A stretch of DNA of 64,000 bases. Origin: Chitinophagaceae bacterium. GTDB taxonomy: Bacteria > Bacteroidota > Bacteroidia > Chitinophagales > Chitinophagaceae. Every line of letters begins with the position of its first letter. Within the stretch, counting starts at the first letter, position 1. A program made the translations under genes and the position numbers. The stretch is taken from positions 2,108,001 through 2,172,000 of the forward strand of contig JADJLJ010000001.1 in NCBI GenBank assembly GCA_016710165.1. Direction: 5' to 3'. The notes beneath the pieces are model-generated. The model ran no database searches, had not been told where the DNA came from, and saw only the letters and a program-made list of their open reading frames with translations. Below, piece by piece: positions 26,533-36,255 of this stretch.

Positions 26533-28572
26533 ATGTCTTTCCAGCTTCATTCCACCTATTCCCCTGCCGGTGATCAGCCGGATGCCATCCACCAACTGAC
26601 GGAGGGGGTACTTAATGGGGAAAAATATCAAACCCTGTTGGGTGTTACCGGCAGTGGTAAAACCTTCACCATGGCCAATGTGATACAGAACACACAAAAG
26701 CCAACACTGGTCATCACCCACAACAAAACACTCGTGGCGCAACTATACGGTGAGTTCAAGCAGTTCTTCCCGGAGAATGCAGTGGGTTATTTTGTTTCTT
26801 ATTACGACTACTACCAGCCCGAGGCTTATATGCCCGTAAGCAATACCTACATTGAAAAAGACCTGAGCATAAATGAAGAGCTCGATAAGCTTCGCCTGCA
26901 GGCCACTGCCCAGTTATTGAGCGGGCGCAGGGATATCATCATCGTAGCCAGCGTGAGCTGTATTTATGGTATGGGCAACCCAACCGATTATGAGAACGGG
27001 ATCATCCGTATCCACAAAGGACAGGTTATTTCCCGGCAGGGATTTTTACATGCGCTGGTCAACTCCTTGTACAACCGGAGTGAAGGTGATTTTACAAGGG
27101 GCACTTTCCGGGTAAAGGGAGATACCATTGACATTAACCTGCCTTATGTGGACTTTGGATACCGCATCAGTTTTTTCGGAGACGAGATCGAGACCATCGA
27201 AACACTGGAACTCAGCAGTGGAAAGCGAATAAGTGCTGTAGAGAATGCTGCCATTTTCCCGGCCAACCTGTATGTAGCGCCGAAAGATGTATTGCAGCAG
27301 GTGGTGCATGAGATCCAGGATGAGTGTGCAGCACAGACAACCTACTTTAAAAACTCAGGAAAATTCATTGAAGCCCAGCGCATCAGCGAACGGGTGGAAT
27401 ACGACCTGGAAATGATGCGGGAGCTTGGCTACTGTAACGGCATTGAGAACTATTCCCGGTTCTTTGACCGCCGCAGGCCGGGTACAAGGCCTTTCTGCCT
27501 GCTGGATTATTTTCCCAAAGATTTTTTGTGCATCATAGATGAAAGTCACCAGACCATTCCGCAGGTAAGTGGTATGTATGGCGGGGACAGGAGCCGTAAA
27601 CTTATCCTGGTTGATTATGGTTTCCGTTTACCCTCGGCATTGGATAACCGGCCTTTAAATTTCACTGAGTTTGAAACCCTGGTGAACCAAACTGTTTTTG
27701 TTTCAGCAACACCGGGTGATTATGAACTGGAAAAATGCGGTGGCGTGGTGGTGGAACAGGTGGTGCGGCCAACCGGCTTATTGGATCCGCCCATTGAAGT
27801 ACGCCCGTCTGTTAACCAGATCGATGACCTGCTGGATGAAATTGATAAACGGGTAACAAAGGGCGACCGGGTTTTGGTAACCACCCTCACCAAGCGAATG
27901 GCCGAGGAGATGGACAAATACCTGCACCGCATCAACATAAAAAGCAAATACATCCACAGCGAAGTGGATACACTGGAAAGAATTGAAATACTCCGGGAAC
28001 TACGACTCGGTAAGATTGATGTGCTGGTTGGTGTTAACCTGCTGCGGGAAGGACTTGACCTTCCCGAAGTTTCGCTGGTGGCAATACTGGATGCCGATAA
28101 AGAAGGTTTTCTTCGGAATGAAAAAAGCCTGACACAGACTGCCGGTCGGGCTGCCCGTAATGTGGATGGGCTGGTTATTTTTTATGCCGATAAGATGACA
28201 GAAAGCATGCAGAAGACCATTGATGAAACGCACCGGCGGCGGGAAAAACAAATGAGCTATAATATTGAACACCATATCACCCCTACCACCATTAAAAAAA
28301 GCACAGAGCAGATCATGGCGCAGGGCTCGGTGCTGGATGTAAAGGGATACGATCCGGCCAACCCTTATTCCCTGGCACCGGATGAAGAACTGGTAACCGT
28401 TGCTGCCGAAGAACAGGCTGTGTATTCCACCATTCCCCAGTTGGAAAAAGCAATTACCAGGATCAAAAAAGACATGACCAAAGCCGCCAAGGACCTCGAT
28501 TTTATGGAAGCTGCCCGGCTGCGGGATGAGATGTTCCGTATGCAGAAGAATTTAGAGGAGATGAAGAAATAA
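26533..28572 (+). CDS. uvrB: Excinuclease ABC subunit B
   Basis: 679 residues from the ATG at 26533 (MSFQLHSTYSPAGDQP); the longer frame from 26404 reaches into the divergent gene. Walker A is GVTGSGKT, the beta-hairpin contains YYDYYQPEAYMP, the DEAD-type box is CIIDESHQT, and helicase motif VI reads QTAGRAARN. A UVR motif closes the protein (AAKDLDFMEAARLRDEM). It loads onto damaged DNA with UvrA and recruits UvrC in nucleotide excision repair. Divergent from the secreted protein gene across 100 bp. Confidence 0.97.
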   Translation: MSFQLHSTYSPAGDQPDAIHQLTEGVLNGEKYQTLLGVTGSGKTFTMANVIQNTQKPTLVITHNKTLVAQLYGEFKQFFPENAVGYFVSYYDYYQPEAYMPVSNTYIEKDLSINEELDKLRLQATAQLLSGRRDIIIVASVSCIYGMGNPTDYENGIIRIHKGQVISRQGFLHALVNSLYNRSEGDFTRGTFRVKGDTIDINLPYVDFGYRISFFGDEIETIETLELSSGKRISAVENAAIFPANLYVAPKDVLQQVVHEIQDECAAQTTYFKNSGKFIEAQRISERVEYDLEMMRELGYCNGIENYSRFFDRRRPGTRPFCLLDYFPKDFLCIIDESHQTIPQVSGMYGGDRSRKLILVDYGFRLPSALDNRPLNFTEFETLVNQTVFVSATPGDYELEKCGGVVVEQVVRPTGLLDPPIEVRPSVNQIDDLLDEIDKRVTKGDRVLVTTLTKRMAEEMDKYLHRINIKSKYIHSEVDTLERIEILRELRLGKIDVLVGVNLLREGLDLPEVSLVAILDADKEGFLRNEKSLTQTAGRAARNVDGLVIFYADKMTESMQKTIDETHRRREKQMSYNIEHHITPTTIKKSTEQIMAQGSVLDVKGYDPANPYSLAPDEELVTVAAEEQAVYSTIPQLEKAITRIKKDMTKAAKDLDFMEAARLRDEMFRMQKNLEEMKK

Positions 28573-28614
28573 TTTACTACCTTAACCCTCCTTTAGTATT
28601 TAAAACGTCGTTAT

Positions 28615-29316
28615 ATGACAACAATAGCTCTGTATAACCTGAAGGGCGGTGTTGGTAAAACCGCCAGTTGCGTAAACTTTGCTTACCTGGCTGCCGCGGA
28701 TGGTTATAAAACCCTTTTATGGGATATAGACCCCCAGGGTTCTTCCTCTTTTTATTATAAGGCAAAACCGAAGACACATCCCGGCATAAAAAAACTGGTT
28801 ACCAAAGATGCTGACCTCGAAAACGCCATTTTGAGCACTGATTTTGAACTGCTGGATGTAATACCAGCAGATAATTCCAGTAAAAGTTTCGACATCATGC
28901 TGGAAGAAATGAAGGGCAACAAGAACCGCCTGAAATCGATCTTAAAACAACTGCAGGGCGAGTATGATTTCGTTTTTATTGACTGCCCCCCGGGCTTTAG
29001 CGTTTTGAGTGAGAATATTTTTAATGCGGCAGACATAGTGCTGATGCCTGTCATCCCGACAACGCTCTCCATCCGCACCTATCATATGGTGAAGGATTAC
29101 TTCAGGGAAAAAGACCTGGACATGAGCAAACTGATGTGTTTCTTTACCATGACCGACCTGCGTAAAAACATGCACAATGAGATCATGGATGAGCTTTATA
29201 AAGACAAACGCTTCTTCCAGAATTATATCCCCTACCTGTCCGATGTGGAAAAAATGGGCATCCACAAGGCCCCCATCATGGAATTTGCCAACAGCAGCTA
29301 TGCTGCCCAGCAGTGA
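28615..29316 (+). CDS. ParA/MinD-type ATPase, orphan
   Basis: 233 residues. Deviant Walker A KGGVGKT at residues 10-16, Walker A' WDIDPQGSS and Walker B VFIDCPPGF. The C-terminal part (DVEKMGIHKAPIMEFANSS) resembles single-gene ParA proteins. It follows uvrB by 42 bp on the same strand and may be co-transcribed. No parB gene or parS-like repeat was seen, so plasmid-type partition is not supported; positioning of another cargo is possible but unproven. Confidence 0.85.
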   Translation: MTTIALYNLKGGVGKTASCVNFAYLAAADGYKTLLWDIDPQGSSSFYYKAKPKTHPGIKKLVTKDADLENAILSTDFELLDVIPADNSSKSFDIMLEEMKGNKNRLKSILKQLQGEYDFVFIDCPPGFSVLSENIFNAADIVLMPVIPTTLSIRTYHMVKDYFREKDLDMSKLMCFFTMTDLRKNMHNEIMDELYKDKRFFQNYIPYLSDVEKMGIHKAPIMEFANSSYAAQQ

Positions 29317-29539
29317 CAATGGGAGCTTACAGAGACGCCAGATTGACAGAGAAGGGCCGATTGTTATAAAAGAATGAAGCGGCCGATCGTTCTTAAAAAA
29401 AAAAAATAGAAAACGGAGAACGGAGAAATGCAAGTAGAAAATAAGGTGGTGGTAGAATTGAAGAGAGTAGACTAGCCTTTTAAGATCAAAAGAATTATAA
29501 TTAATTAGCCTTGTGCATCTTTGTGAAACAACTAACAGT

Positions 29540-30271
29540 ATGAAAAGAGAACTTAACTCCTGGTACAGCCCGGCCCTGCAAAAAGATATGCCCATCGTTA
29601 CCTATGGTGATTATGGCTTTGCCCTGTTATTCGTACCCACTGCTGCGGCAGATTACCTGGAGTACGAACGTTTCCAGATGATGGAGACCCTGGCGCCTTA
29701 TATCAATACGGGCAAAGTGAAAGTGTATTCCATCAACAGCATCAATAACGAAAGCTGGCTGAATACCGAAATGGCTGGAGAGCACAAAGGGATCCGGCAT
29801 AACCAGTTCAATGAGTATGTCTTTAATGAAGTGGTTCCCTTTATCAAAAACAACACGTCCGGCGAGACTCCCATTATAACCTGTGGCGCATCTTTTGGTG
29901 CCCTGCACAGCATGAACCTGTTCTTAAAACGCCCCGACATCATCAACGGGGTGATCGCCATGAGCGGCGTATATGACCTTACCGAATATTCAAAGGGGTT
30001 TTTCGACGAACAGGTCTATTTCAACAGCCCCATGCATTATATGGAGAACCTTGCTGACCATTCCGTATTAGAACAGATCCGGAAAAGTCCGAATGTTCAT
30101 ATATTAACCGGCAGCGGCTCCTACGAGGACCCGAATGCTTCGCGGGCCTTTGCCGGACTGCTTTACAACAAGGGTATTAACTACGAACTGGATGTTTGGG
30201 GCGAGGAATGGAAGCATGATTGGCCCACCTGGAGGGCCATGTTGCCTGCTTACCTGGATTCCAGGTTCTGA
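29540..30271 (+). CDS. Alpha/beta-hydrolase, putative esterase (esterase D family)
   Basis: 243 residues from the ATG at 29540 (MKRELNSWYSP). Nucleophile elbow CGASFGA with Ser near residue 117; a late acidic region and EWKHDWPTW supply the probable catalytic His. The layout matches cytoplasmic putative esterases of the Esterase D / COG4947 type, with no signal peptide. Substrate unknown. The 223 bp upstream hold an A12 run (29395-29406) and an imperfect hairpin but no gene. Confidence 0.82.
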   Translation: MKRELNSWYSPALQKDMPIVTYGDYGFALLFVPTAAADYLEYERFQMMETLAPYINTGKVKVYSINSINNESWLNTEMAGEHKGIRHNQFNEYVFNEVVPFIKNNTSGETPIITCGASFGALHSMNLFLKRPDIINGVIAMSGVYDLTEYSKGFFDEQVYFNSPMHYMENLADHSVLEQIRKSPNVHILTGSGSYEDPNASRAFAGLLYNKGINYELDVWGEEWKHDWPTWRAMLPAYLDSRF

Positions 30272-30341
30272 TTCCCTGCCGGCTGCACAATAAAAGAATG
30301 GCTTTTGCTGTTATAGGGTTATCCTAAAAATCCTAAGAACA

Positions 30342-30761
30342 GTGAAAAAACCATTCCTGCTTTTCACCCTCAAGTGTACTGTAATATTATACTTTGCCGC
30401 CTGCACGGGGATCAATAGTTACACCAATTCGATCGCCGCCACCCCCCATGTAACAAAAGGGACATGGAAAGTGAACCTTTTAACCACCACCGGTACAGAT
30501 GAGACCAGGCAACTCAACGGGTATGACCTTACTTTCTCCCCTTCCGGAAAGATCACCATGCAAAAGAACGGGGAAATAATAACCGGCAACTGGTCAGAAG
30601 ATGAAATAGAAAAAAGGATCACCATTAACCTCGACACCCGGGACCCTGTATTGGAAAAACTGAATAATTACTGGGACATTTCCATCGCTACAGATAAAAG
30701 CATTCAATTAAAAGATACTGAAAAGGCCTCCGGTGGCCGGTTACAGATAACGAGCTTATGA
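30342..30761 (+). CDS. Small lipoprotein, lipocalin-like
   Basis: 139 residues with a GTG start. The hydrophobic leader ends in the lipobox YFAAC (Cys at ~21). The mature part has a short beta-strand pattern (GTWKVNLLTTTG, GYDLTFSPSGKITMQKNGEIITGNWS, YWDISIATDKSIQLKD) that resembles lipocalin-like extracytoplasmic proteins of Bacteroidota. Function unknown. Single gene, closed by a terminator at 30800-30830. Confidence 0.7.
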   Translation: MKKPFLLFTLKCTVILYFAACTGINSYTNSIAATPHVTKGTWKVNLLTTTGTDETRQLNGYDLTFSPSGKITMQKNGEIITGNWSEDEIEKRITINLDTRDPVLEKLNNYWDISIATDKSIQLKDTEKASGGRLQITSL

Positions 30762-30799
30762 TAATATGATCAATGTTTTAGTTTGAGTTTAAAGATCTT

Positions 30800-30830
30800 A
30801 AAAAGCTGTTCCAAAATGGAGCAGCTTTTT
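30800..30830 (+). terminator. Rho-independent terminator after the lipoprotein gene
   Basis: AAAAAGCTGTTCC and GGAGCAGCTTTTT pair over 13 bp with one mismatch around a 5-nt loop, ending in TTTTT. It also insulates polA, which starts 52 bp further on. Confidence 0.75.
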
Positions 30831-30881
30831 AAGTTCCGGCATGAAGTTGACGGACGGGCATATTTGTTTTACTTTTATGCC

Positions 30882-33743
30882 ATGTCTAAAAAACTATTCC
30901 TGTTAGATGCATTTGCACTGGTTTTCCGTGCCTACTATGCACTCATACGCAACCCCCGCATTACCAGTAAAGGCCGGAACACGAACGCCCAGTTTGGTTT
31001 CACCAATACGATCCTGGAGCTGATAAAGAACCAGAACCCCACCCACATGGCGGTGTGTTTTGATACGCATGCACCCACCGAGCGCCATACCGATTTTGCC
31101 GATTACAAAGCCAACCGGCAGGAAACACCCGAAGATATCCTGTCGGCTGTGCCGGACATCAAACGGATCATTGAAGGGCTGAATATCCCGGTCATTGCAC
31201 TGGATGGTTATGAAGCAGATGATGTTATTGGCGCCTTGGCTAAGAAAGCGGAAAAAGAAGGCTATGAAGTTTATATGGTGACCCCCGATAAAGACTATGG
31301 CCAGCTGGTATCAGAGAACATTAAGATCTATAAGCCGCCCTACCAGGGCGGTAAGTTTGAGATACTGGGGCCAAAGGAGGTTTGTGAAAAATGGGGCATT
31401 GAGAATGTTGACCAGGTGATCGATATCCTTGGACTGATGGGTGATGCGGTCGATAATATACCGGGCATTAAAGGCGTAGGTGAAAAAACAGCTGCCAAAC
31501 TGATAAAAGAATACGGCAGCGTGGAAGGCGTTCTTGAAAATGCCGAAAATATAAAGGGTTCCATTGGTGAAAAAGTGCGGGCCGGCAAAGAACTGGCAGT
31601 AATGAGTAAAAAACTGGCTACCATCATCACCAATGTACCCGTGGAATTCCACGAAGAGAATTTCAGGATCAGGGAAATGAACAAGCCTGCCCTGCGTGAG
31701 ATCTTTGAAGAACTGGAATTTAAGACCCTCGGTAAGCGGATATTGGGAGAAGAGGCAGACGGAATCGGGAATGTAGAATTGGGTAATAAGGAGAATTCAA
31801 CAGCAGAAAGTAAAACAAAGGGCACTTCCCCGCAAATGGACCTGTTCGGCAATATCATTGAACAACCACAACCGGAAACCGTTGAAATAAAGATAAACGG
31901 TGAAGGGTCCGTTACTACGATTGACAGGAATATTCATAATACGCCCCACGATTATAGCCTGGTTCAAACCGATACAGAAATAAAGGACCTGGTCAGCTAT
32001 TTGTCCGGCTTCGGTGAAATTTGCTTTGATACAGAAACCACCGGCATTGATGCAAATGATGCGGAGTTGGTAGGACTCAGTTTTTCGGTCAAGCCCGGGG
32101 AAGGATTTTATATCCCATGCCCGAAGACTAATGAAGATTGTATTAAACTATTAAACAACTTTCAACGATTGTTCAACGATTCCTCCAAAACCTGGATCGG
32201 GCATAATATCAAGTACGATATGCTGATCCTGAAATGGTATGGGTTTGAACTGGCGGGAGATGTCTTCGACAGCATGCTGGCCCATTTTGTTATTGAACCT
32301 GATGGCAAGAACGGCATGGATGCCCTGAGTGAAAAATACCTGGGTTACGAACCGGTGCATATTGAAGAGCTGATCGGCAAGAAAGGGAAGGGACAGGGAA
32401 ATATGCGGGATGTGGAGCCGGAAAAAATAAAGGATTATGCCGCCGAAGATGCGGATATCACCTTGCAGCTAAAAAACATCTTCCTTCCAAAACTGAAAGA
32501 AAAAGAAGTGGAAAAGGTCTTTTATGAAGTGGACAATCCCCTGGTAAAAGTTTTGACTGCCATGGAATTTGAAGGCATAAAAGTGGATGAGGGCTTTTTA
32601 AATAATTATTCCAAAGAACTGGAAAAAGAAGCCAGGGCAGCAGAAGAGGCCGTTTATAAACAGGCGGGTGTTCGCTTTAACCTGGCATCACCCAAACAAT
32701 TAGGCGAAGTGCTGTTTGATAAGATGCAGATAGATCCCAAAGCCAAAAAAACAAAGACGGGCCAGTATGCCACCGGTGAAGATGTGCTCTTAAAGCTGGC
32801 CACTAAAAATAAAATAGTGGATGATATCCTTGCCTTCCGGGAATTCACCAAACTGAAATCCACCTATGTGGATGCCCTGCCCCTGATGATCAATAAAAAG
32901 ACCGGCCGGGTACATACTTCGTATGCACAGGCGGTGGCGGTCACCGGCAGGCTTAGCAGCAACAACCCCAACCTGCAGAACATCCCGGTACGGACAGAAA
33001 GGGGCAGGGAGATAAGAAAAGCATTCATCCCCAGAGATAAAGACCATGTCCTTGTTTCGGCCGATTATTCCCAGATCGAGTTACGCATTGTGGCTGCCAT
33101 CAGCGGCGATGCAAACATGTGTGATGCTTTCCGGACCGGGAAAGATATTCATACCGCCACGGCAGCAAGGGTTTTTAATGTAGCAGAAAAAGAGGTGACC
33201 AAAGAAATGCGCTACAAGGCCAAGAGTGTGAACTTCGGGATCATTTACGGGCAGGGTGCTTTTGGACTGGCAGAAAACCTCGGCATCGGCCGCACAGAAG
33301 CAAAGGACATCATCGATAATTATAAGAAACAGTTCCCCAATATCCAGAAGTACATGGACGACACCATTCACTTTGCACAGGAACATGGCTATGTGCAAAC
33401 ATTGATGGGACGCAAGCGCTGGCTCAGGGATATCCACAGCGCCAACTTTACCGTTCGTGCCTTTGCAGAACGAAATGCCATCAACTCACCCATACAGGGA
33501 AGCGCTGCCGATATGATCAAGATGGCGATGATAAAGATCCACCACGAATTCAATAAGCATAATTTCAGATCAAAGATGCTGCTGCAGGTGCATGATGAAT
33601 TGGTTTTTGATGCACACATACCGGAACTGGAAGAAATAAAGCCCATTATCCTTGACTGCATGCAGACAGCACTTGCTTTGCCTAATGATGTTCCAACGGA
33701 TGCAGAGATAGGGGCTGGAGTAAATTGGCTGGAAGCGCATTAA
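30882..33743 (+). CDS. polA: DNA polymerase I
   Basis: 953 residues from the ATG at 30882 (MSKKLFLLDAFALVFRAYY); a longer frame upstream runs through the terminator and is rejected. Domains: 5'-3' exonuclease (1-~290; VTPDKDYGQLV, GVGEKTAAKLI), 3'-5' exonuclease (~370-560) and polymerase A (~570-950). The proofreading site looks active: CFDTETTG, NIKYDML and AAEDADI keep the acidic metal ligands. Polymerase motifs: ADYSQIELR (A), RYKAKSVNFGIIYG (B, O-helix Phe present), QVHDELVFD (C). It fills gaps in repair and removes RNA primers. Confidence 0.97.
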   Translation: MSKKLFLLDAFALVFRAYYALIRNPRITSKGRNTNAQFGFTNTILELIKNQNPTHMAVCFDTHAPTERHTDFADYKANRQETPEDILSAVPDIKRIIEGLNIPVIALDGYEADDVIGALAKKAEKEGYEVYMVTPDKDYGQLVSENIKIYKPPYQGGKFEILGPKEVCEKWGIENVDQVIDILGLMGDAVDNIPGIKGVGEKTAAKLIKEYGSVEGVLENAENIKGSIGEKVRAGKELAVMSKKLATIITNVPVEFHEENFRIREMNKPALREIFEELEFKTLGKRILGEEADGIGNVELGNKENSTAESKTKGTSPQMDLFGNIIEQPQPETVEIKINGEGSVTTIDRNIHNTPHDYSLVQTDTEIKDLVSYLSGFGEICFDTETTGIDANDAELVGLSFSVKPGEGFYIPCPKTNEDCIKLLNNFQRLFNDSSKTWIGHNIKYDMLILKWYGFELAGDVFDSMLAHFVIEPDGKNGMDALSEKYLGYEPVHIEELIGKKGKGQGNMRDVEPEKIKDYAAEDADITLQLKNIFLPKLKEKEVEKVFYEVDNPLVKVLTAMEFEGIKVDEGFLNNYSKELEKEARAAEEAVYKQAGVRFNLASPKQLGEVLFDKMQIDPKAKKTKTGQYATGEDVLLKLATKNKIVDDILAFREFTKLKSTYVDALPLMINKKTGRVHTSYAQAVAVTGRLSSNNPNLQNIPVRTERGREIRKAFIPRDKDHVLVSADYSQIELRIVAAISGDANMCDAFRTGKDIHTATAARVFNVAEKEVTKEMRYKAKSVNFGIIYGQGAFGLAENLGIGRTEAKDIIDNYKKQFPNIQKYMDDTIHFAQEHGYVQTLMGRKRWLRDIHSANFTVRAFAERNAINSPIQGSAADMIKMAMIKIHHEFNKHNFRSKMLLQVHDELVFDAHIPELEEIKPIILDCMQTALALPNDVPTDAEIGAGVNWLEAH

Positions 33744-33808
33744 CAGAAAAAGTCATCAATCAGGATGGACTTCTTACCGAACCCAGTTTGCACATAGCTC
33801 CGTATCCA

Positions 33809-34060
33809 TTATGTATAATGTCTCCTTGCAGAGATGGTTTTTCTGCGGCGATGGATATTCCATAGATCTACCGCGTTGAATCTTCTGTTCCGGGCGGCAT
33901 ATTCAAATGCCAGGGTTTCCTTTACATCCCTGGCCAGGGTTTCCATTTCTTCTTTGTTCATTTTCTCCTGGATCTCCATTCTTGTCTTCATGGCTTTTTT
34001 TGTCACAAAGTAACGCCACGCAGTATTCTGTAATGTCCTGTAACCTCCTAACGGCGGCAT
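33809..34060 (-). CDS. Small hypothetical protein
   Basis: About 83 residues from an ATG at 34060, or 100 if the ATG at 34111 is used. The composition is charged and helical in the middle (MEIQEKMNKEEMETLARDVKETLAFEYAARNRR), with no signal peptide or membrane helix. I do not recognise the family. The longer start shares the tetranucleotide CATG with the start codon of the divergent DsbA gene. It could be a chance open frame; coding is moderately supported by protein-like composition. Confidence 0.45.
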   Translation of the reverse strand: MPPLGGYRTLQNTAWRYFVTKKAMKTRMEIQEKMNKEEMETLARDVKETLAFEYAARNRRFNAVDLWNIHRRRKTISARRHYT

Positions 34061-34109
34061 TAAATTATCGAATGGCCTGGTTACCGGTATTTGATGCGAT
34101 ATTTGCTGC

Positions 34110-34760
34110 ATGAGGCCGATCCTTATTTACTGCTATGATGCCTATTGCGGCTGGTGCTATGGGTTCAGTCCCGTGATCCGGAAAATTGCACAAGAATACA
34201 AGGACCGGCTGGATATGGAGGTATTAAGCGGTGGCATGATGACCGGCGAAGGTATAATGCCTATTGAAAAGATCGGGCCATTCATTCAAACATCCTACAA
34301 AAGCGTGGAAGACCTTACCGGCATAAAATTCGGGGAGGATTTTTTATGGCATGTTTTTAACCCGGAACAAAGTGACTGGGTGATGAATTCCGAAAAGCCA
34401 GCCATTGCACTGTGCATCTTCAAGGAATATTACCCGGAGCGGCAGCTGGAATTTGCCACCGATCTGCAATATGCATTGAATTATGAAGGAAGGGACCTGG
34501 ATGACGATGAAGCCTACCGCCACCTGCTGGAAAAGTATTCCATACAACCGGAAGCATTTTACGCCAAACTTAAAAGCGAAGCATATAAAGAAGCGGCTTA
34601 TTATGAATTTGCCCTGTGCAAACAACTGCAGGTAAACGGTTTTCCCAGCGTTTTTATACAAACCGGTGAATTGAAATTTGTGATGGTGGCGAGGGGATTT
34701 ACTGCTTTGGAGGAACTGAGCAGCCGCATTGAAATGGTTTTGAAAGAACCGGCTGCATAG
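34110..34760 (+). CDS. DsbA-family thioredoxin-fold protein (FrnE-like)
   Basis: 216 residues. The active-site Cys-Gly-Trp-Cys lies at about residues 12-15 (YDAYCGWCYGFSP), and a cis-Pro region is GFPSVFIQ near the C-terminus. There is no signal peptide, so it is probably cytoplasmic, as in the FrnE/2-hydroxychromene isomerase-like branch of DsbA proteins. The inserted helical domain (PERQLEFATDLQYALNYEGRDL) is typical. A role in thiol-disulfide exchange is the general expectation; the substrate is unknown. Confidence 0.87.
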   Translation: MRPILIYCYDAYCGWCYGFSPVIRKIAQEYKDRLDMEVLSGGMMTGEGIMPIEKIGPFIQTSYKSVEDLTGIKFGEDFLWHVFNPEQSDWVMNSEKPAIALCIFKEYYPERQLEFATDLQYALNYEGRDLDDDEAYRHLLEKYSIQPEAFYAKLKSEAYKEAAYYEFALCKQLQVNGFPSVFIQTGELKFVMVARGFTALEELSSRIEMVLKEPAA

Positions 34761-34817
34761 CCGTCCATTTACCCTCCCCCTGTTAAAGCGGGTCTTATTC
34801 CCAACCATTCGTAATTC

Positions 34818-35693
34818 CTATTCCTTTTTTGTCTTCTCCATCGGCAATTCAGGTATCCGGCTCCACTCCTGCATGCTGCCATCATACAATTTCATTTTAT
34901 AACCCAGGGAACGGCCAATGAGATAATCCACACTGGCGGTTTGCCCGATAAAACAATACACGACCACTTCTTTTTGTTTATCAGGCACGACAGCAGAAAA
35001 ATTCTTTTCCAGTACCTGAACCGGTTTTAAAGTATTGGTACTGTCAATCATATCCGGGTAAGGAATATTCTTTGCTCCGGTAATATGGCCATCCCTGGGA
35101 TTACCGGTTGGGTCCCCGTCATACCAGCGTTTGGCTCTTGCATCTACCACTTCTGCAGATCTAGCCTGCAAAGATTTTAGAACATAAAGTTTATCAACCA
35201 ATGCGCCGTTTACTGTTGCAACATAATTTCCTTTTTTATACACGGATGGCTTGCCTGTTACCGGGTACCCGGCTTTTTTCCAGGCTTCAATGCCTCCGTT
35301 TAAAAAAGAAACTTTGCCCTGCAGTCCGAAATGCTCCATTGCTAAAAACATTCTTGCGGCAATGGTTACATCAGCCCCTTTATGACAAATAATAATCATT
35401 GAATTTTTATTGATGCCCAGATCCTGCAGCACTTTGGTGGCAGTTCCAGGATCGGCAGAAACCATATTGGCTTCAGGTGTGTTAAAGGCCAGCCACTCAG
35501 GCCAGAGAAAGCGGGAGCCTTCAATATGCTCACGGTCATAATCGGCTTTAACGATGAATCCGGTGTATAATATTACCAGGTTGGGATTATTGATATTTTC
35601 ATTCAACCACTGCGGCGATACAATAACGGGTTGTTGTGCTTTTGCACAGAATGAAAAAAGCACGATAACTAAAAAAGTTGCGATTTTTTTCAT
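34818..35693 (-). CDS. Exported tandem-rhodanese sulfurtransferase
   Basis: 291 residues with a signal peptide (1-19, ...CAKAQ). Two rhodanese domains: residues ~25-145 and ~165-285. The second domain has the active loop VVYCFIGQTAS; the first also has a cysteine loop, IIICHKGADVT, where most tandem rhodaneses have lost the Cys. Mature localisation would be periplasmic. Family members transfer sulfane sulfur from thiosulfate or mercaptopyruvate to a thiol acceptor. Single gene, 97 bp from the ten-gene small-protein run. Confidence 0.88.
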   Translation of the reverse strand: MKKIATFLVIVLFSFCAKAQQPVIVSPQWLNENINNPNLVILYTGFIVKADYDREHIEGSRFLWPEWLAFNTPEANMVSADPGTATKVLQDLGINKNSMIIICHKGADVTIAARMFLAMEHFGLQGKVSFLNGGIEAWKKAGYPVTGKPSVYKKGNYVATVNGALVDKLYVLKSLQARSAEVVDARAKRWYDGDPTGNPRDGHITGAKNIPYPDMIDSTNTLKPVQVLEKNFSAVVPDKQKEVVVYCFIGQTASVDYLIGRSLGYKMKLYDGSMQEWSRIPELPMEKTKKE

Positions 35694-35790
35694 AACGCTG
35701 GTTTTATTCAGTAAAATAGAGAGAAAACCGGGTGCTTCATGGGTTTCTTGATAAGCGGTACAGTTGTCTCCACCAAAGGGGCGGTTGCGC

Positions 35791-36248
35791 TTATTTCCGC
35801 TTTAGATTTTTCTCATAGGTCTCGATCCATTTCTCTACACTGACCTTGCTGCACAGTTCCCCGATCAGCTTATAGGGAATGTTTTCCGGTTTTTTGAACC
35901 GCATGCAGCTTTTACCCATATCCAGTTTACCCAAACCAGTTTTTGCGTATTCATCAGTAAACCATTTTAACAGTTTAGGGTCGGCATAAATACCCATGTG
36001 ATAAAAGTTAATGCTGTTTTTTGCGAAGCCATCCCTGCAAAGGGTAATGGGTCTTTTGGGTTACAATGATATCCGGCCGGGTAAATGGAATGTGGCACAC
36101 AATAGCCCATCATACCGTAACCCATCACTTCTTTAAATCCTTTGGGCAGGTTCTTTAAAACAACTTTACGCAGTTTGCTGAAAGCTTCCTGCCTGTCTGC
36201 AGGTATTTCTGCAATATATTTTTCGGGGGTGTCTGCTTTTGATTGCAT
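35791..36248 (-). pseudogene. DUF1801 domain protein split by a -1 frameshift
   Basis: Two overlapping frames together make one DUF1801 protein: the first half (MQSKADTPEKYIAEIP to FAGMASQK) and the second half (MGIYADPKLLKWF to YEKNLKRK). Adding one A to the A6 run (T6 at 36017-36022 on the plus strand) restores ...ASQKNSINFYHMGIYADP..., giving 152 residues and matching the family pattern. DUF1801 relatives include YdhG-like and iron-handling proteins; function is unclear. It is the last gene of the ten-gene run. It may be an assembly error rather than a dead gene. Confidence 0.85.
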
Positions 36249-36255
36249 AGACAGG

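Noticed and set aside
29370..29406. Hairpin plus A12 run after the ParA gene as a terminator
   Set aside because: The stem is imperfect and is followed by A residues, not T, on the gene strand.
30783..30881. Upstream extension of polA
   Set aside because: It runs through a clear terminator hairpin; the family start is at 30882.
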